From the NCBI GenBank assembly GCA_900312665.1, contig ONZQ02000006.1, positions 186,001-250,000 on the forward strand: DNA of 64,000 bases, in the 5' to 3' direction. Position numbers and translations under genes: made by a program. The notes beneath the pieces were generated by a model, which was not told where the DNA came from, searched no databases, and saw nothing but the letters and a program-made list of their open reading frames with translations. Numbering within the stretch: the stretch's first letter is position 1; every line of letters starts with the position of its first letter. Shown piece after piece: positions 44,021 to 56,693 of this stretch. The DNA is from Cephalotrichum gorgonifer (lineage: Eukaryota > Ascomycota > Sordariomycetes > Microascales > Microascaceae).

Positions 44021-45660
44021 AACCCCAAACCACTTTTTTATCTGTCACCCTTTCCTTTGTCATACACTTTGTCTCGATACCATCGTTGGCGCGCTTCCAC
44101 ACCAACGAAAGCAACGTTTAGTCATTGGCTCCCCGATCATAGCGAGAGGCGTTCTGGTTGCAAGCTTTTGATTCCGGATGCAGACACCAACGTTGTCCTA
44201 ATGTCTATATAAATGCGCCACCGCGGAGCCCAACGGTCATCGCCTGTACATCGATCCATGAGCCGTCCTTGCTGGTGTTGGGTGAAGCGCACTTGTGGCG
44301 TCTTTGTCGACTCTAGACCTACAGCGAAAGCCCACATCACACGAACTGCAGGCCGAGCATCTCTCCACGCGCGGCCTGAACCAACCAATGGCACCACACC
44401 GCCCCGACCCCGACAATCGAATAACGGCCTGCTAGTGTCCCCGACAACAAGTGCTGGCGATGAGCTAGAGGCTCGAGCTAGTACCGTACGCCGTATACCT
44501 CTCACTCCAAGAGAGGAGATACTTCGCTCGACGATCTATCCCATAGCTTGGGTCCAGGGCCTGAGGACGTGGCGCGGCGGACTTTTTGTCTCGGGGTTCT
44601 TATCACCCGAGACGGGCGGGTTGGAGGGAATTCGCCATCCTTTTCGTTTGATCAGTCACTTTATATCCTTTCCCCCCTACCCCCGTTACTCCTCTTACCA
44701 CACCTGTTTTTTATGCCACTTTTGTCTCTCGTTGAATCATTTCCATCCATCGATGTATCATTTTCTCTTCTTGGGTTGTCCGAATCTATACATATAGCTT
44801 CCCCCACTTGTGTGACCGCAAGCAGGATCTTGGGGGAGAGGGCACTGGGGAGAGAAGGCTCGGGCTGCGGAGTAGAGCTTGACGCGCTCGCGTGCTCGTT
44901 TCTTTCCTTACTTCACAAGGCAGCACAGGGAGTTGAGCAAACGGCGAGCTAGAATAAAATCGGAGCTTTTTTTTTCTTCTTTTTTTATTTGTTTTTTTTT
45001 TGAACTCCCCCCTGTTTGCTTGATTTCTGTCGTGGTTATAAGAGGGAAGCGGATAGTTGCTTAAGTACAACTGAGATAGGCATCTGATGCATGAGTATGT
45101 ATTAAATTATAATAAGCAATTGTGAAGGATTTGTTCTGTGCTTAGAGGCTATATTTCGTCGTATCTGGTAGGAAGCTCCGATATGAAACTACTTGCCGCC
45201 AGCAGAGGACCCTTAGAAACGCCACATGTTGCTGAATACCTGTTAGTGCTCCCCAAGCTCCTGATATTCATTATCCGTGCATTTTGGCAGCGAGGGGAGT
45301 GTTCGGTTAAACTTCGGTTTTGATAAAGTCCAATTTCCCCAGCAAAGGGGGCTCTCGGCAAATTCCGTCTAGGGACATGGGTCTGTGGCTCCTGGAGAGG
45401 AGTGATTGTAGCGTGGCCTCAACTTTCTGATTTCCCACGAGCTTAACCTACTACCTTCGAGAGAGCCCACCTTACCCTTCAAGCATCGCCATTCTCTCGA
45501 ACCCATCCACGACAATCCACGCGCAAGGGAGAGGCCGTCATTTCTTCTCTCTGTTTCTTCATACCCGAACTTTAATTCACGACTCGAGAATCCTGCAGCG
45601 ATCTTCGGTCCTTTTACTTTCCTTTTGACACTTCGTTTCACTTAATTCCTAAGCTTCAAG
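44021..45660. other. Spacer between the phosphatase and Sec61 beta
   Basis: 1.6 kb. The plus-strand open frame at 44213-44797 has no family resemblance. A T/C-rich part at 44965-45000 contains poly-T runs. No RNA gene is seen. Confidence 0.4.
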
Positions 45661-46252
45661 ATGGTAAGAAAGAATCCCCCGCCTGACTCCATCTCTGTCG
45701 CATCAATGCATTGGACGATTTTAACTGACGTTTTCCCGTGTTTTGCGAACATTAGTCCTCCCCTCGATCCGACTCCCCGGCGGGCGCCGCCTCGGGCGCC
45801 AGCCTCCGTCCCTCGTCGCCCACGCCCCCCGGCGGTCCCCGTACTGTGATCCGGAGGCGCGCCGCGGCGGACCAGAAGGAGAAGATTGCGAACGCGAGGC
45901 CGACTAGCACGCGCTCTGCCGGCGCGGGTGGCAGCAGCAGCACCATGCTGAGTATGTTTGGCAATTCCGATACGCGAACCTGACGGGGTCTTTTTTGTTT
46001 CTTTTTTGCTGACATTTTTTGTTCTTCGTCGGTAGGGCTATACACGGACGAGAGCCCCGGCCTCAAGGTTGACCCCGTCGTCGTGCTCGTCCTTTCCCTG
46101 GTGTTCATCTTTAGCGTGGTTGCCCTTCACAGTAAGTCAGGAGGATTCCCTAACTGCACTGTGGTTAATTGGATGGATGGACGGATGGGGAAGTGGGTGG
46201 CTGACGTTTGCTTCCAGTTATTGCCAAGGTGACCCGTAAGTTCTCGAGCTAA
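45661..46252 (+). CDS. sbh1: Sec61 beta subunit of the ER translocon
   Basis: Tail-anchored beta subunit of the Sec61 protein-conducting channel. Four coding exons: 45661-45663 (just ATG), 45756-45951, 46036-46131 and 46218-46252, giving 109 residues. After M comes SSPRSDSPAGAASGASLRPS and the conserved RTVIRRRAAADQKEK. A Ser/Gly linker (RSAGAGGSSSTML) leads to RLYTDESPGLKVDPVVVLVL, which runs into the transmembrane anchor (VLSLVFIFSVVALHIIAKVT) and a short lumenal tail RKFSS. The first intron splits the start codon from the rest, so simple ORF scanning misses the gene. Confidence 0.95.
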
Positions 46253-47472
46253 GAGGCGGATACTACACGATTCAAAGATGCACGGTATGGGAGGGTAGAA
46301 CGGTTGAGGACTACCTGTGGGGAAGAAAGGAGTCGATTTACGTGGCTGGCAGCTCTGCAGTGGCAGCCGTCACGCTTTGATCTCTTGGGAAGGTGGTGGG
46401 AACGGCTATGCTGGGGACACGGAGGTCCCGCACATCGACTTGTTATGAGGCGGACTTGCGTCCGGTGGTGAATGGTCCTGTATGGCGTTACTTGTTGGCC
46501 ACGGCTGTTGTACAATACTAAAAGGCAGTTGAAGCCTTGATTTTCTTTATTATGATGTCTTCTCGTCGCTCCCTTGGTTTATTGGTGTTTCCTTAGGCCC
46601 AAGTACCACCCATAACATAGCTGCTCTCCGGCAAGGGCGTGGCTTGACGTGATGGGCGAATCACGATGAGTCTCGGCCTTGGGCCGTATAGGCCGTATAG
46701 GTCGTATATCTTCCGAGCACCTGGCAAGCTATTCACGTACTTTAGTAACCGAGTCCCACATCCCACACACCCTCAGCGTACACTGAATATCCTGACGCGG
46801 TAGGTTCAACACTCTGAGTAGCCTTCGCTACGCCCCTCGCGCCCTTCTGGTAGAGATACCCATGTAATGTGTGTATTGTCGAAACAAGAACGTAATTTTA
46901 AAGCTCAGGGATGGTCCCAGGGGCGATGATAAGGCATAAGGACGACGTGAATTCCTCCTTGGCCCCTCAGCCACTGATCCCCGACTACATGTAAGCCGGG
47001 TCCTGACCCCACCCAGGCCGCTTTAATGTCCAAGTACATGTAAGCCCCACGGCGGCCATCCACAGCTAAAACAGAGACGTCATCCTATGCGGCTTAGGCT
47101 TGGTTGGAGCTGTCTGTACCTGTCTGTGCCTGTCCCACCATTATTCCCCTCCCTCCCCGGTGCGCTCAAGGATTGTTTTTGGTGCACAGTTTTCTTGGGT
47201 TTCCTCTCGGGACTGGATTAATTATCTTCTATTATCCCAATTTTTAGGCTGCCATATTCTCAGAGTTGAGAACCCGCCCTTCCTTTACTTAACGCCCACA
47301 TCTCCACCCCCCGCCTCAGCGTTCTAAAGTGTTTATCCCCCCCACGCTGGATGCCAAGTCTCGAACTACCATCTGCCGCTTCGTTCCATCTGGGCCCCCC
47401 CAGCCCGCATACTTTCATTGACCCCAGGTGTCAGCAGTGAGAATTGAGCCGTGATCACAGTTCGCCACCCCC
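46253..47472. other. Spacer upstream of the GT28 gene
   Basis: 1.2 kb holding the Sec61 beta 3' UTR and the promoter and leader of the GT28 gene. No gene or repeat is seen. Confidence 0.45.
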
Positions 47473-47718
47473 ATGGCTCACCAGCATGCGCCGCCGGGCG
47501 AGGCACGCGACTCGGTCGAGGCGCCAAGGTACAGCCTGGACGTCCGGTCCGCCCTAGTGTCTGATGGCTTCTCCAGCCAGAGCTTCGGTTCCGAAGAGCT
47601 CCCTCCCCCTTACGGCGAGCTCCATAATCAGCTGCAGTTTACGCAGCCTGGGTTCGAGGCCGGCGCCAACGTGACGGGTACGTCTGGAAATCGTTCCCAA
47701 CTTGGCTCTTTGTCTCTC

Positions 47719-47760
<42 letters not shown>

Positions 47761-50700
47761 GCCGCGCGGGCAACCCGTAGTAAAACATCAGAAGACCACC
47801 GTCGCTAACCCAGTGGATGCGCGTGCTCTGTAGAGGATGGCCGTGTCGATATCAACATCAACCAGAAGAACTCGCGCCTTTCCGAGCTCCTCGGCGCCAC
47901 CCTCAGAAGCCAGGGACCGATCGCTGCGGAACAGGGACCGCTGGCCCCAGCCTACATCCCGCCCACCCTAGGTGGTGCCCCGGGGCAGATCCCGCCCCCG
48001 AAGCTTAATCTCGTCGTCCAAATCGTAGGCTCCCGCGGCGACGTCCAGCCCTTCGTGGCCTTAGGCAAGGTCCTCAAGGACACCTACGGCCACCGCGTGC
48101 GTATTGCCACGCACCCCGTCTTCCAGAAATTCGTTGAGGAGAATGGCCTCGAGTTTTTCAGCATCGGCGGGGACCCCTCCGAGCTCATGGCCTTCATGGT
48201 CAAGCACCCAGGGCTGATGCCCGGGATCGACGCCCTGAAGACGGGCGAGGTGAGCAAGAGGAGGAAGGGCATGCGGGAGATCCTCCTGGGCTGCTGGAGG
48301 TCATGTATCGAGCCGGGCAACGGACTCGGTCCCGGGCTACGGCCGCATAAGAAGGATGAGCCACTGGATCTTGAGAGCGAGATGGTTCCTTCCGGAGACC
48401 CCTCGAGTAAGCCGTTCATCGCGGATGCCATCATTGCGAATCCTCCTAGCTTCGCTCATATTCACATCGCGGAGAAACTCGGTATCCCGCTACATATGAT
48501 GTTCACGTGAGTCTCGCCGCCTCTCCGAACCCCGCTGGAGGATAGACTGCTAAGCGATGACCTTAGAATGCCTTGGTCGCCGACTCGAGCGTTCCCTCAT
48601 CCGCTTGCGAACATTACAGCTTCCAATACGGATGATGTCATGACCAGCTACTTGTCCTATACTCTAGTCGAGATGATGACCTGGCAGGGCCTTGGCGATG
48701 TGATCAACCGGTTTAGGACTAAGATTCTCGACCTTGAGCCGTTGTCGATGTTTTGGGCGCCTGGCCTCCTTACGAGACTGCGTATACCCTACACATACTG
48801 CTGGTACACTCACCCCCCCCTTCCTTTCTTTTTTTCTTTTTCCATCGGATAATTGCCCGCCCTAACACTGATATAGGTCACCTTCACTCATTCCCAAGCC
48901 AAATGACTGGCAGAATAACATTGACATCTCGGGCTTCTTCTTCCTAGATCTAGCCACTTCGTACACACCTGATCCTCAACTTGCGGCTTTCCTAGAAGCG
49001 GGCCCTCCCCCCGTATACATCGGCTTCGGCTCCATCGTTGTCGAAGACCCGAACGCGCTGACGCGGATGATCTTCGATGCGGTCCATATTTCTGGTGTGA
49101 GGGCGCTCGTCTCCCAGGGCTGGGGTGGCCTCGGCGCTGAGGACGTCGGCCTCCCGCCTGGTGTGTTCATGATAGGGAATTGCCCGCACGACTGGCTCTT
49201 CCAGCACGTATCAGCCGTCGTGCACCACGGAGGGGCGGGGACGATGGCGGCGGGGGTTCGGGCCGGAAAGCCCACTGTAATCATCCCCTTCTTTGGAGAC
49301 CAGCCGTTCTGGGGCGCCATGATAGACAGAGCCGGGGCCGGCCCGACTCCCATCCCGTTCAAGGAATTGACGGCCGAGAAGCTTGCCGACGCAATAACCC
49401 AGGCCTTGAAGCCCGAGATGGCGGAGAAGGCCCAGGCACTCGGACAGCAGATCAGGACTGAGCGCGGCACAGACGTGGGCGGCAAGAGTTTCCACGACCA
49501 TCTGGATGTCCAGTCGCTGCGATGCTCGCTCTCCCCGTCTCGCGCGGCGGTGTGGAGGGTGAGGCGGACACAGGTTCGCCTGAGCTCCTTCGCTGCGGCG
49601 GTACTCGTGAATCAGGGGCTTATCACGTACTCGGACTTGAAGCTGTAAGTTGTTGGTTTTCCTAGTTCAATCCACTGGATGGGCTAACGTTGTGCTCTAC
49701 AGGTGGCGCGCGAGAGACTATAATACCGACGGCCAGCCGTGGGATCCCATATCCGCAGCCACGGCGTCGTTGGTCACGGATCTAAGTGACATCGCCCTAG
49801 CCATAGCCGATTTCCCTCGGGGCATGTTCAGCAGCTCTAAGAAGGAATCCAAGAATAAAGAGCCGAAGGAATCGAAAGACAAAGACAAGGAGTCAACGGG
49901 ATCCGATAGCCAGCCCGGGACTTCGCGCAAGCTCAGCGACATTCTTTCGAGTCTTAGCAGAAATACCAATAACTTCTCTAGGACAACATTCGCGACATCG
50001 ACATCGGGGTCAACGGCCCCGAGGTCAGTCGAACATCTCGACACAGTCGACCAGTCCGAAATTGCAGAGCTACCCGGAGAGGCGTCTGGCCACCAACCGA
50101 AGCTCGCGGAGTCAGTGGTCACAGGGTTTGTGGAGCTACCCTCAGGGGATGAACCGCAAGCGCCACCAACACCCTCCGTTACGGTAACCAGCGAGGAGGC
50201 CAGCAGGACTTCGACCCGGGGAACTGATCTCAGCCCACCCAGCACGGAAGTCCAAAGTCCCACTCCGTCTGGCTCTAGGACACACTCCAGGGCTGCGTCA
50301 CATTCCCGGAACCCCTCTCACAGCGAAACCCCATACAAAATCGACGTCGAAGACTTCCGTGGGGCATCGTCGAGCGTGCGGAAAGTCGTCAGCACGGGTG
50401 TCAAGTCACCTATGAACTTTTGTCTCGGACTGGCGAAGGGCTTCAGGAATGTGCCGAGGCTGTACAATGACGATACGGTGCGGCCGCAGGAGAAGGTGAC
50501 GGGCCTGGCGAGCGGGCTGAGGGTGGCGGGGAAGGAGTTCGGATTCGGTCTCTACGACGGAATCTCGGGGCTAGTCACCCAACCGATTAAGGGAGCGCAG
50601 AAGGATGGCGGAATTGGGTTAGTGAAGGGATTCGGGAGGGGAATCGGTGGGATGGTCATGAAGCCCGCTGCTGGTAAGCGACCACCCGATACATTGCCTT

Positions 50701-52156
50701 TCCCCGTTGTTTCCCCTTCCGATGTTGCAGGATATGAGCGCTAATACTAACCTATGATATCATAGCTATGTGGTCTCTCCCGGCATACACGATGCAAGGT
50801 GCGTACATGGAGGTGCGCAGCCACTTTGCGAAGAGCGTAGAGAATCACATCTCTACCTCCCGGGTCGTTATGGGCGAGGAAGAACGCAGTAATGCGAGGT
50901 ATGAGGAGATAGCCGAGGTCCTTGCGCAATGGGGCAGGATCGGGTTCGATCTGAAGGGCTTCCACGCATTGAAGCTAAAGGAGGCCAAGGATGCCAAGCA
51001 GACAGGCGGGGCCGGCAGCTTGTTCGCCGTCGACAGGCCGCAGTCAACTCCCGACTCGATGGCCCAGTTCGAGCCCAGCGGTAGGAGAGCGCTGCGAGGC
51101 AAGGACTCGTGGAAGAGGAGCCACATCGACGTGAAGATCGACCCGTGGAGGCAGCCGGAGGTCTACGCAGACGATGAGTTCGAGAGGGCGATACAGGCGT
51201 CGGTGCGTGAGACCTCGAGGGGCGACGCTCAGGAGGACGCGCACGTGGAGAGGGCGATACGCGAGAGCGTGCAGAATCTTCAAAGGAGCGGGCAGCCACT
51301 TCCCTCTCCGCAGCCAGCGGGGCATCTGGCCTCGTCTTCTTCGACGGCGGAGGATCTGGACCTAGAGATCACGGACGAGGAGTACCAGGAGCTCATCGAA
51401 CAGGCGATAAGGCAGAGCATGGCGCACCAGGTGGTGAGTCTGGCGGCCGGCGAGGGCGAGGGTGGGGGCAGTGCCGGGATTGACGCCGACGAGGAGTTCC
51501 ACCGCGCGCTGGAGCGCTCTAGGACGGACGTGACGCTTGCGGAGGAGGAGCGCGATGAGGATCTGAGAAGAGCCATTGAGGAGAGCAAGAGCGCGCCCCC
51601 GCTGCCACCAAGGCGGGCGGACGAGCGCGACTTGGATCTGGAGAGGGCTATTGAAGAGAGCAAGGCCGCGGCGCCGCCCCCCTCGAGGGAGGGGGACGAT
51701 GACGAGGATGAGGAGCTGCGGAAGGCGATCGAGGCATCGGAGAGGATGAATAGGGAGCGGGAGGACAGAGATAAAGCGGCGAAAACGGAGGAGGAGATCG
51801 TTCTGGAGTATGTTTTGAGACAGAGCCGCAAGGAGGAGGAGTACAGGCGGGCGAGGGCGGGGCTAAGTACCGAGGTTGACTCGGAAGAGGTGGTGACATC
51901 CGGTGCGGACGCGGGAGAAGCGGCTACTGGCGCGGTCGGTGCGAGAGAGGTGACTTCGGGAGCGGCAACTCCGAAGGACGGGCAGGGACACGGGAAGGGT
52001 AAGGAGAGGCAGGTGGTGGAGGAGGAGGACAATGATGATGACTATGAGGAGGACGCGGAGGAGCTGAAGAGGGCGCTGGAGATGAGTATGAAGATGAACG
52101 AGGAGTGGTCCGGGGCCGGGGCGGGGCCGGGACCCTCGGCACACGGGAGGGACTGA
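47473..52156 (+). CDS. GT28 sterol-glucosyltransferase-like protein with UIM array
   Basis: Multidomain protein of 1,414 residues whose glycosyltransferase domain resembles UDP-glucose:sterol glucosyltransferases. Exons: 47473-47677, 47834-48506, 48567-48803, 48877-49644, 49703-50673 and 50766-52156. The GT28 N-lobe starts at about residue 127 (NLVVQIVGSRGDVQPFVALG). The donor-sugar signature is VHHGGAGTMAAGVRAGKPT and IPFFGDQPFWG (about 487-515). Unlike Atg26, no GRAM or PH domain precedes it. A Ser/Thr/Lys-rich linker follows. Next, at about 860-951, is a Gly-rich segment (GFGLYDGISGLVTQPIKGAQ, KGFGRGIGGMVMKPAA) like the C-terminal region of VPS13/ATG2. The last third holds about nine UIM-like helices (1087-1395). 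I infer a membrane-bound, ubiquitin-responsive lipid glucosyltransferase. The substrate is unproven. Confidence 0.88.
47678..47833 (+). other. Intron 1 of the GT28 gene with TC microsatellite
   Basis: 156-nt intron (GTACGT donor, CTAAC branch, TGTAG acceptor). It contains a TC/CT dinucleotide run at about 47707-47758 that accounts for its extra length. Confidence 0.75.
51170..52096 (+). other. Ubiquitin-interacting-motif (UIM) array coding segment
   Basis: About nine acidic helices with the UIM pattern (acidic run, then A-[IL]-x-x-S), at about residues 1087, 1109, 1155, 1193, 1215, 1240, 1266, 1293 and 1382. Examples are DEDLRRAIEESK, DEELRKAIEASE, DEEYQELIEQAIRQS and EELKRALEMSM. Confidence 0.75.
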
Positions 52157-55100
52157 GCTACGTGGCTTGCTCTTGGGAGGGTGGATTCACGGCCTTTGCC
52201 CTATGACTCGAATATACACGCCGATATGAACCTGCGATGGTATTTAGGGACTTGCTTTTGATGGTTGGGAATGATGTTTGATCTAATAGTAATAAAGCGT
52301 TGAGTCTACGAGCACGAATATGACGCAGGAGTGCGTATCGCGATCCTTGGCTGCTGAACGAGCAAGTGTTAAGCCTGTTCTTCTTCTTCTTCCTTTCATT
52401 CCGATGCCCTTTGTCTCCGACCTGGGCGGCGGCAGCAAAGGAGTGTCGTCTGGCCCATTAAGCAAGGGAAGAATTGAAAAGAAAAAGGAAGGGGGGGCGT
52501 GGTTCGTATGTCCGTCCCCTGTCAGCAAGCCAAAGGATCAAGGATCGATGCCGTAAGCGCCGGGCCGTCTTACACACATGTTTCCCGAAATATTCATATT
52601 TCCAATCTCTAGATCGGCATCTCGAGAGGATTGAAGGAAGGGGGAGATCGGATTCCCCAAGTCTGTTGCGAACTCTGTTGCCAGAACGCCCAATCGTCAT
52701 CCCTGCCAGCCGGATTCCGAGGCGCAGCCAGTCAACCAACTCCCTCTCCATCTCTCCCTGCGTAGGCGCGGACTCGCTTATAGGTTGGCCTGCGGAATAC
52801 AGCCCCCGCGCCTCCCCACGACAGGAATTAAGGTAGTTATTTCATCGTATTCACTCGTGGATGGCATGGGACGCCCAACCGGTGTGGCATGGGGGCCGTT
52901 GGGGGAGGTGTCGTATCTCGTACCATATCTTGCGCACATTCGTGAGCCTGGGGGGCGGCGCGTGTGCATATTCACGGCAGCAGGTACGAGCGTACCTGTT
53001 ACGGTTCGGCGTCAAAAAAGGGTGAGCCGAGGGCGGGGCGGTGCAGGAGCATCGGGGGCTGGATGGACAAGCGAGTGGGCCAACAAGCGCCGAAGCGCGA
53101 TGATGGAGGGTGGGAAGGGGAGAGAGTGTGTGAGTGAATCATGGTAGATATGGGGGCGGGCGGGAGAGGCTGTGAGAGGTCCAGAGGGATGAGATGAGAT
53201 CTTACGGCCGATGGCACAGCCACCACCAACCAATACCAACCAATACCAATGCCAGTGCCAATGCCAATCAATGCCAATAACAACAGATGTGTTATTTTGT
53301 CTCCAGTTATCTGATGTTGGCTGCGAAATGATTTTTTTTCTCTCTCTTTTAGGTGTTTTCTTTTCTTTCTTTCGGAGGAGACGCGTGGAAGAAGAAGCAC
53401 TGGAGGATTGATGGGGGCCGTTGTCCTCGCTCGGCCGTACCTCCCCTTCCCCTTCTCCTCCCGTGATCATGGGGATATCGTGAAGATATCGTAATAGGGG
53501 CGAAGCCTGCGCGTAGATGGAACGTCGGGATCCTTTTATGGAGATTGTCTATTATTGAGATATAGTGCTTACACATATCGACATAGTTATGGACAGCTGC
53601 CTCGGTGGCTCCCGAGTAGAAAAAGAGGCCGAGCAGGCGGGTTTTGGGATAGCTAACTAAATAGGCAGATCCCTTCGTGTTCCCAACCGCAATACTCATA
53701 GGCTGGGTCGCTACATATCAGTAAGTACTTGTACTTTTACGCCCCCATCGCAACAGTAACAGCGGGTGGAGAGAGAAATGAAATGTGCCTTGGCGGTGCG
53801 AGGATCGTGGCCCTGTTCTTGGTGGAAATCCTAATGCGACACGGAAATGATGGAAGGAGAAGTATTAGTAGAAACAGGATTTGGAGGAATGGGTGATTCC
53901 CACCACCGCCCGACTAACAATGAACCAGAACATGGGTGGATTCCAAGCATTCCATGGATGCAACCACCTTACGAATATGTAATACATGCCGACAGGTAAC
54001 AGGGCCTGGCGGCCAACCGCCAGTGGCAACGGTGCAGGTGTCCAAGCCAACAAGACAGCCAGCCAACAGCGGGGGCCTACTAATACAGTAATACCAGCAA
54101 ACCCGGCGTGGTCCCAAGCACCGGCCCGTCCGTTACCGTGGCGGCCCCCGACGCGGCCCCCGCATACCATACATGTACCAACTGACCGCCAACATAGTCG
54201 TACTTACACGAGCACCAACACCACAACCCACAAACACAGTCTCGCTCGTTGGTCTTGGAATGAACCTGATCTGGAACCCAGACCTGGAAAAATTGTCTCC
54301 AGGGTACGTCATCCCCCCCTTTCCCGCCAGACCAATGAAAGGACATCGGAGTACGAGGAGTCGGGTTCTTCCTCTTCCTCTCCCTGGTTTTCTAGCTTCC
54401 CTCGTACTACCTACCTAGAGTTAGACTGTTGGCTCTCCTCCGCTTGTTGGAAGTGGGCCGGGAGGGTCCTCATGCCTCGGAATCGGGCATCGGGAACCCA
54501 CGAGAACCTGTCGTCAGCCAGGGTGGGTGGTACGGGCAGAAACCTCCACTTCCCCCAGAGGTTCGTAGGTCTGGTCTGAGCCCGAGTCTTCCCGGCTTTC
54601 CCTCCCGCCGTGTGTCGTGGCCTCTTTCCATTTTGTGTTTCCACTACAGATAGTAGCACCGGCGTATGTATGACCACCTATACAAACTCGCCCAACTCGC
54701 CTCCTCCAACCCTCCCTCCCGTGTTACCTCGTTGTGACCCCCACCCCTTCTTCTATTCCCACCAACGCGTGTCCCAGACTAGTCGTTGGTGTTTCCCTCA
54801 CTTCCCGTTCGAGGGCGTTGGGAGGTTCCTCTAGTCTTTCCATCCCCTCTTCTCGGCGGGGCGCCACCAAGTTTTTGGGGGTCCATCGAGAACGCACTCG
54901 AGACCAACCTCGGCTCGTTAAGGGAAGCCCCAACGGATATGTATGTTATATACCTGCGTAAAATGTCAAGAAAAGTACACCCAGCAAACACCAAGAGGAT
55001 GCGATCCCCATTCCGCAACGTGCCACATGCCACGGCTGCCATACACTAGCTCCGGAGCTAGTTGCTTGTGCTAATGCTCATGCCAACATTTGTGGAGACA

Positions 55101-56693
55101 CCCGGGCTGTCAGCGTCTTTAATTGTTTGCCCGCCGCCCGGACGATCCCCGATTGTCTTAGCTAGAGAGACTAGATGTAGTCTTCGAACTTCCCCTCCAT
55201 TTCTCGTGGCCGGGGCCTAAACGTTTTGGCCGACCGAACGAACATAGTAATACGCCAATCCGCTTCCGCATCTGTCCTAGTCCTTGTAAATCGTAACTTG
55301 GGCGAGGTTGAACCCGCAAACCCCCACGATTCACCCCGTCCATCTTTCCTGAACCTAGACCGGCCGGTTTTAAAGACCTCTCAGCCTAACTGACCGATCT
55401 CTAATACCTCACTAATACGAGGAGTTCCAACTCGTCGCTCCTTTTCGGACCCAATGAAAAGAATAAAAGAGCAACAGATAATATGAGATCTTGTTAGTTC
55501 TATTTCTCCCCCCAGGTCCCCCACCCAAAATAAAACCCCGGTCGGCCCGGGGTGGATGCAATGCAGATAAACGCACAGGGGGGGGGGCCATAAATAGTAG
55601 CAAACCGCCCCCCCCCCCCCCCCAAAACCGGGCTCAGACCACCCAATCGCGACGAAGGAAGCCCGATCCGCGATGCAAAATGTGGGTCAACCCACCCTTC
55701 TTCCCAAGTTCTTAGGTTCCCACGCCACTCCCAAAACAACCTACATGTGCAGACCTGCATACCCGCGTAATAAGCCTTCTTTTTTCTTCTCTCTTGCCTA
55801 GTTATCCCCTCCTCCCCTCTGAACGTTAATGTAAAGTAGTTGTATCCCCCCCCCCGTGCAGCACCCTGTAGTGTGTGTTGGTTGCAGGTGTCGGTTGGGG
55901 TTGGGCCATCTGCACCGCCCTGGCTAACACGCTTCCCTCCCCGAGGGACAAGAGAGGCGCCACTCTTCCCAGATGCATCCCTCGGCTCCTCCCTTCCCGT
56001 ATAATGTGTACATGTAGAATATGTAATACAAGTACGTACGTAGCGGAGTTGGGGGTTATACGTTTATATTAGAAACCCCCCCCCCCCCTTTTTTTCTTAG
56101 CCACCCTGCCCTGCCATCGGTTCGTCGGTTCGTTTAACAAGATTAGAGCGACAAGGCCTTCCTTCTCCCCTGTCTCGTGCGTTCGTCATGCGGCTTAGAA
56201 AATAAGAGAGGTCTATTTCCAATAACACCAATATTATCCATCCATCCTTTCCGTCATCCTTCCAACTATTCCTCGCCACTTCCTTCCTCTACTTCGCCGT
56301 CTTACCCACTTTGTCCTTTCTGCTTATTTTTCTCCAAGGCAGACAAAAACCCTTCTCATCCAGGGAAGAAAAAAGAGAACATACCCCTTCTCTCCTCCGG
56401 TTCAAAAAAAAACATTGTCCTTCTTCAGGTGCTCGGTCTTTACCTACCATCCTAGTCCGAGCCGGCCCTTTTGAACCTTTCACCCAACGCCATCGCGATC
56501 GCTTTGTCACCGCCTCAAAGAGAACTACACGCGTGACTTACACAGTCTCAATCCCACGGGCTCCCTTTTTATAGACCATGCACCCCCCCATTCCTCTCAT
56601 CTAGTCCCCTCTCCCCCGACCTGGTTCGAATCAGACTTTATATAACCCGACGAACACAAAAAGAAGGGCAACTTTACATCACAAACTAGCACG
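52157..56693. other. 4.5-kb gene-poor spacer
   Basis: Holds the GT28 3' UTR, a short run of ACCAAT/CCAATGCCA-like units at 53221-53279, long homopolymers (a G9 run near 55580, C17 at 55607-55623, C13-T7 at 56082-56101) and the leader of the gene at 56694. The open frame at 53986-54579 shows no family resemblance. No gene is supportable. Confidence 0.4.

Noticed and set aside
44213..44797. 194-codon plus-strand open frame after the phosphatase gene
   Set aside because: Ends in a chance hydrophobic His/Phe/Tyr stretch and has no family resemblance. Probably 3' flanking sequence.
53986..54579. 197-codon plus-strand open frame in the 4.5-kb spacer
   Set aside because: Composition follows local GC (Thr/Pro/Arg-rich), with overlapping unrelated frames on the other strand and no family resemblance.
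56621..56660. GGTTCGAATC resembling a tRNA B-box
   Set aside because: No matching A-box or acceptor stem around it. It lies in the leader of the gene at 56694.
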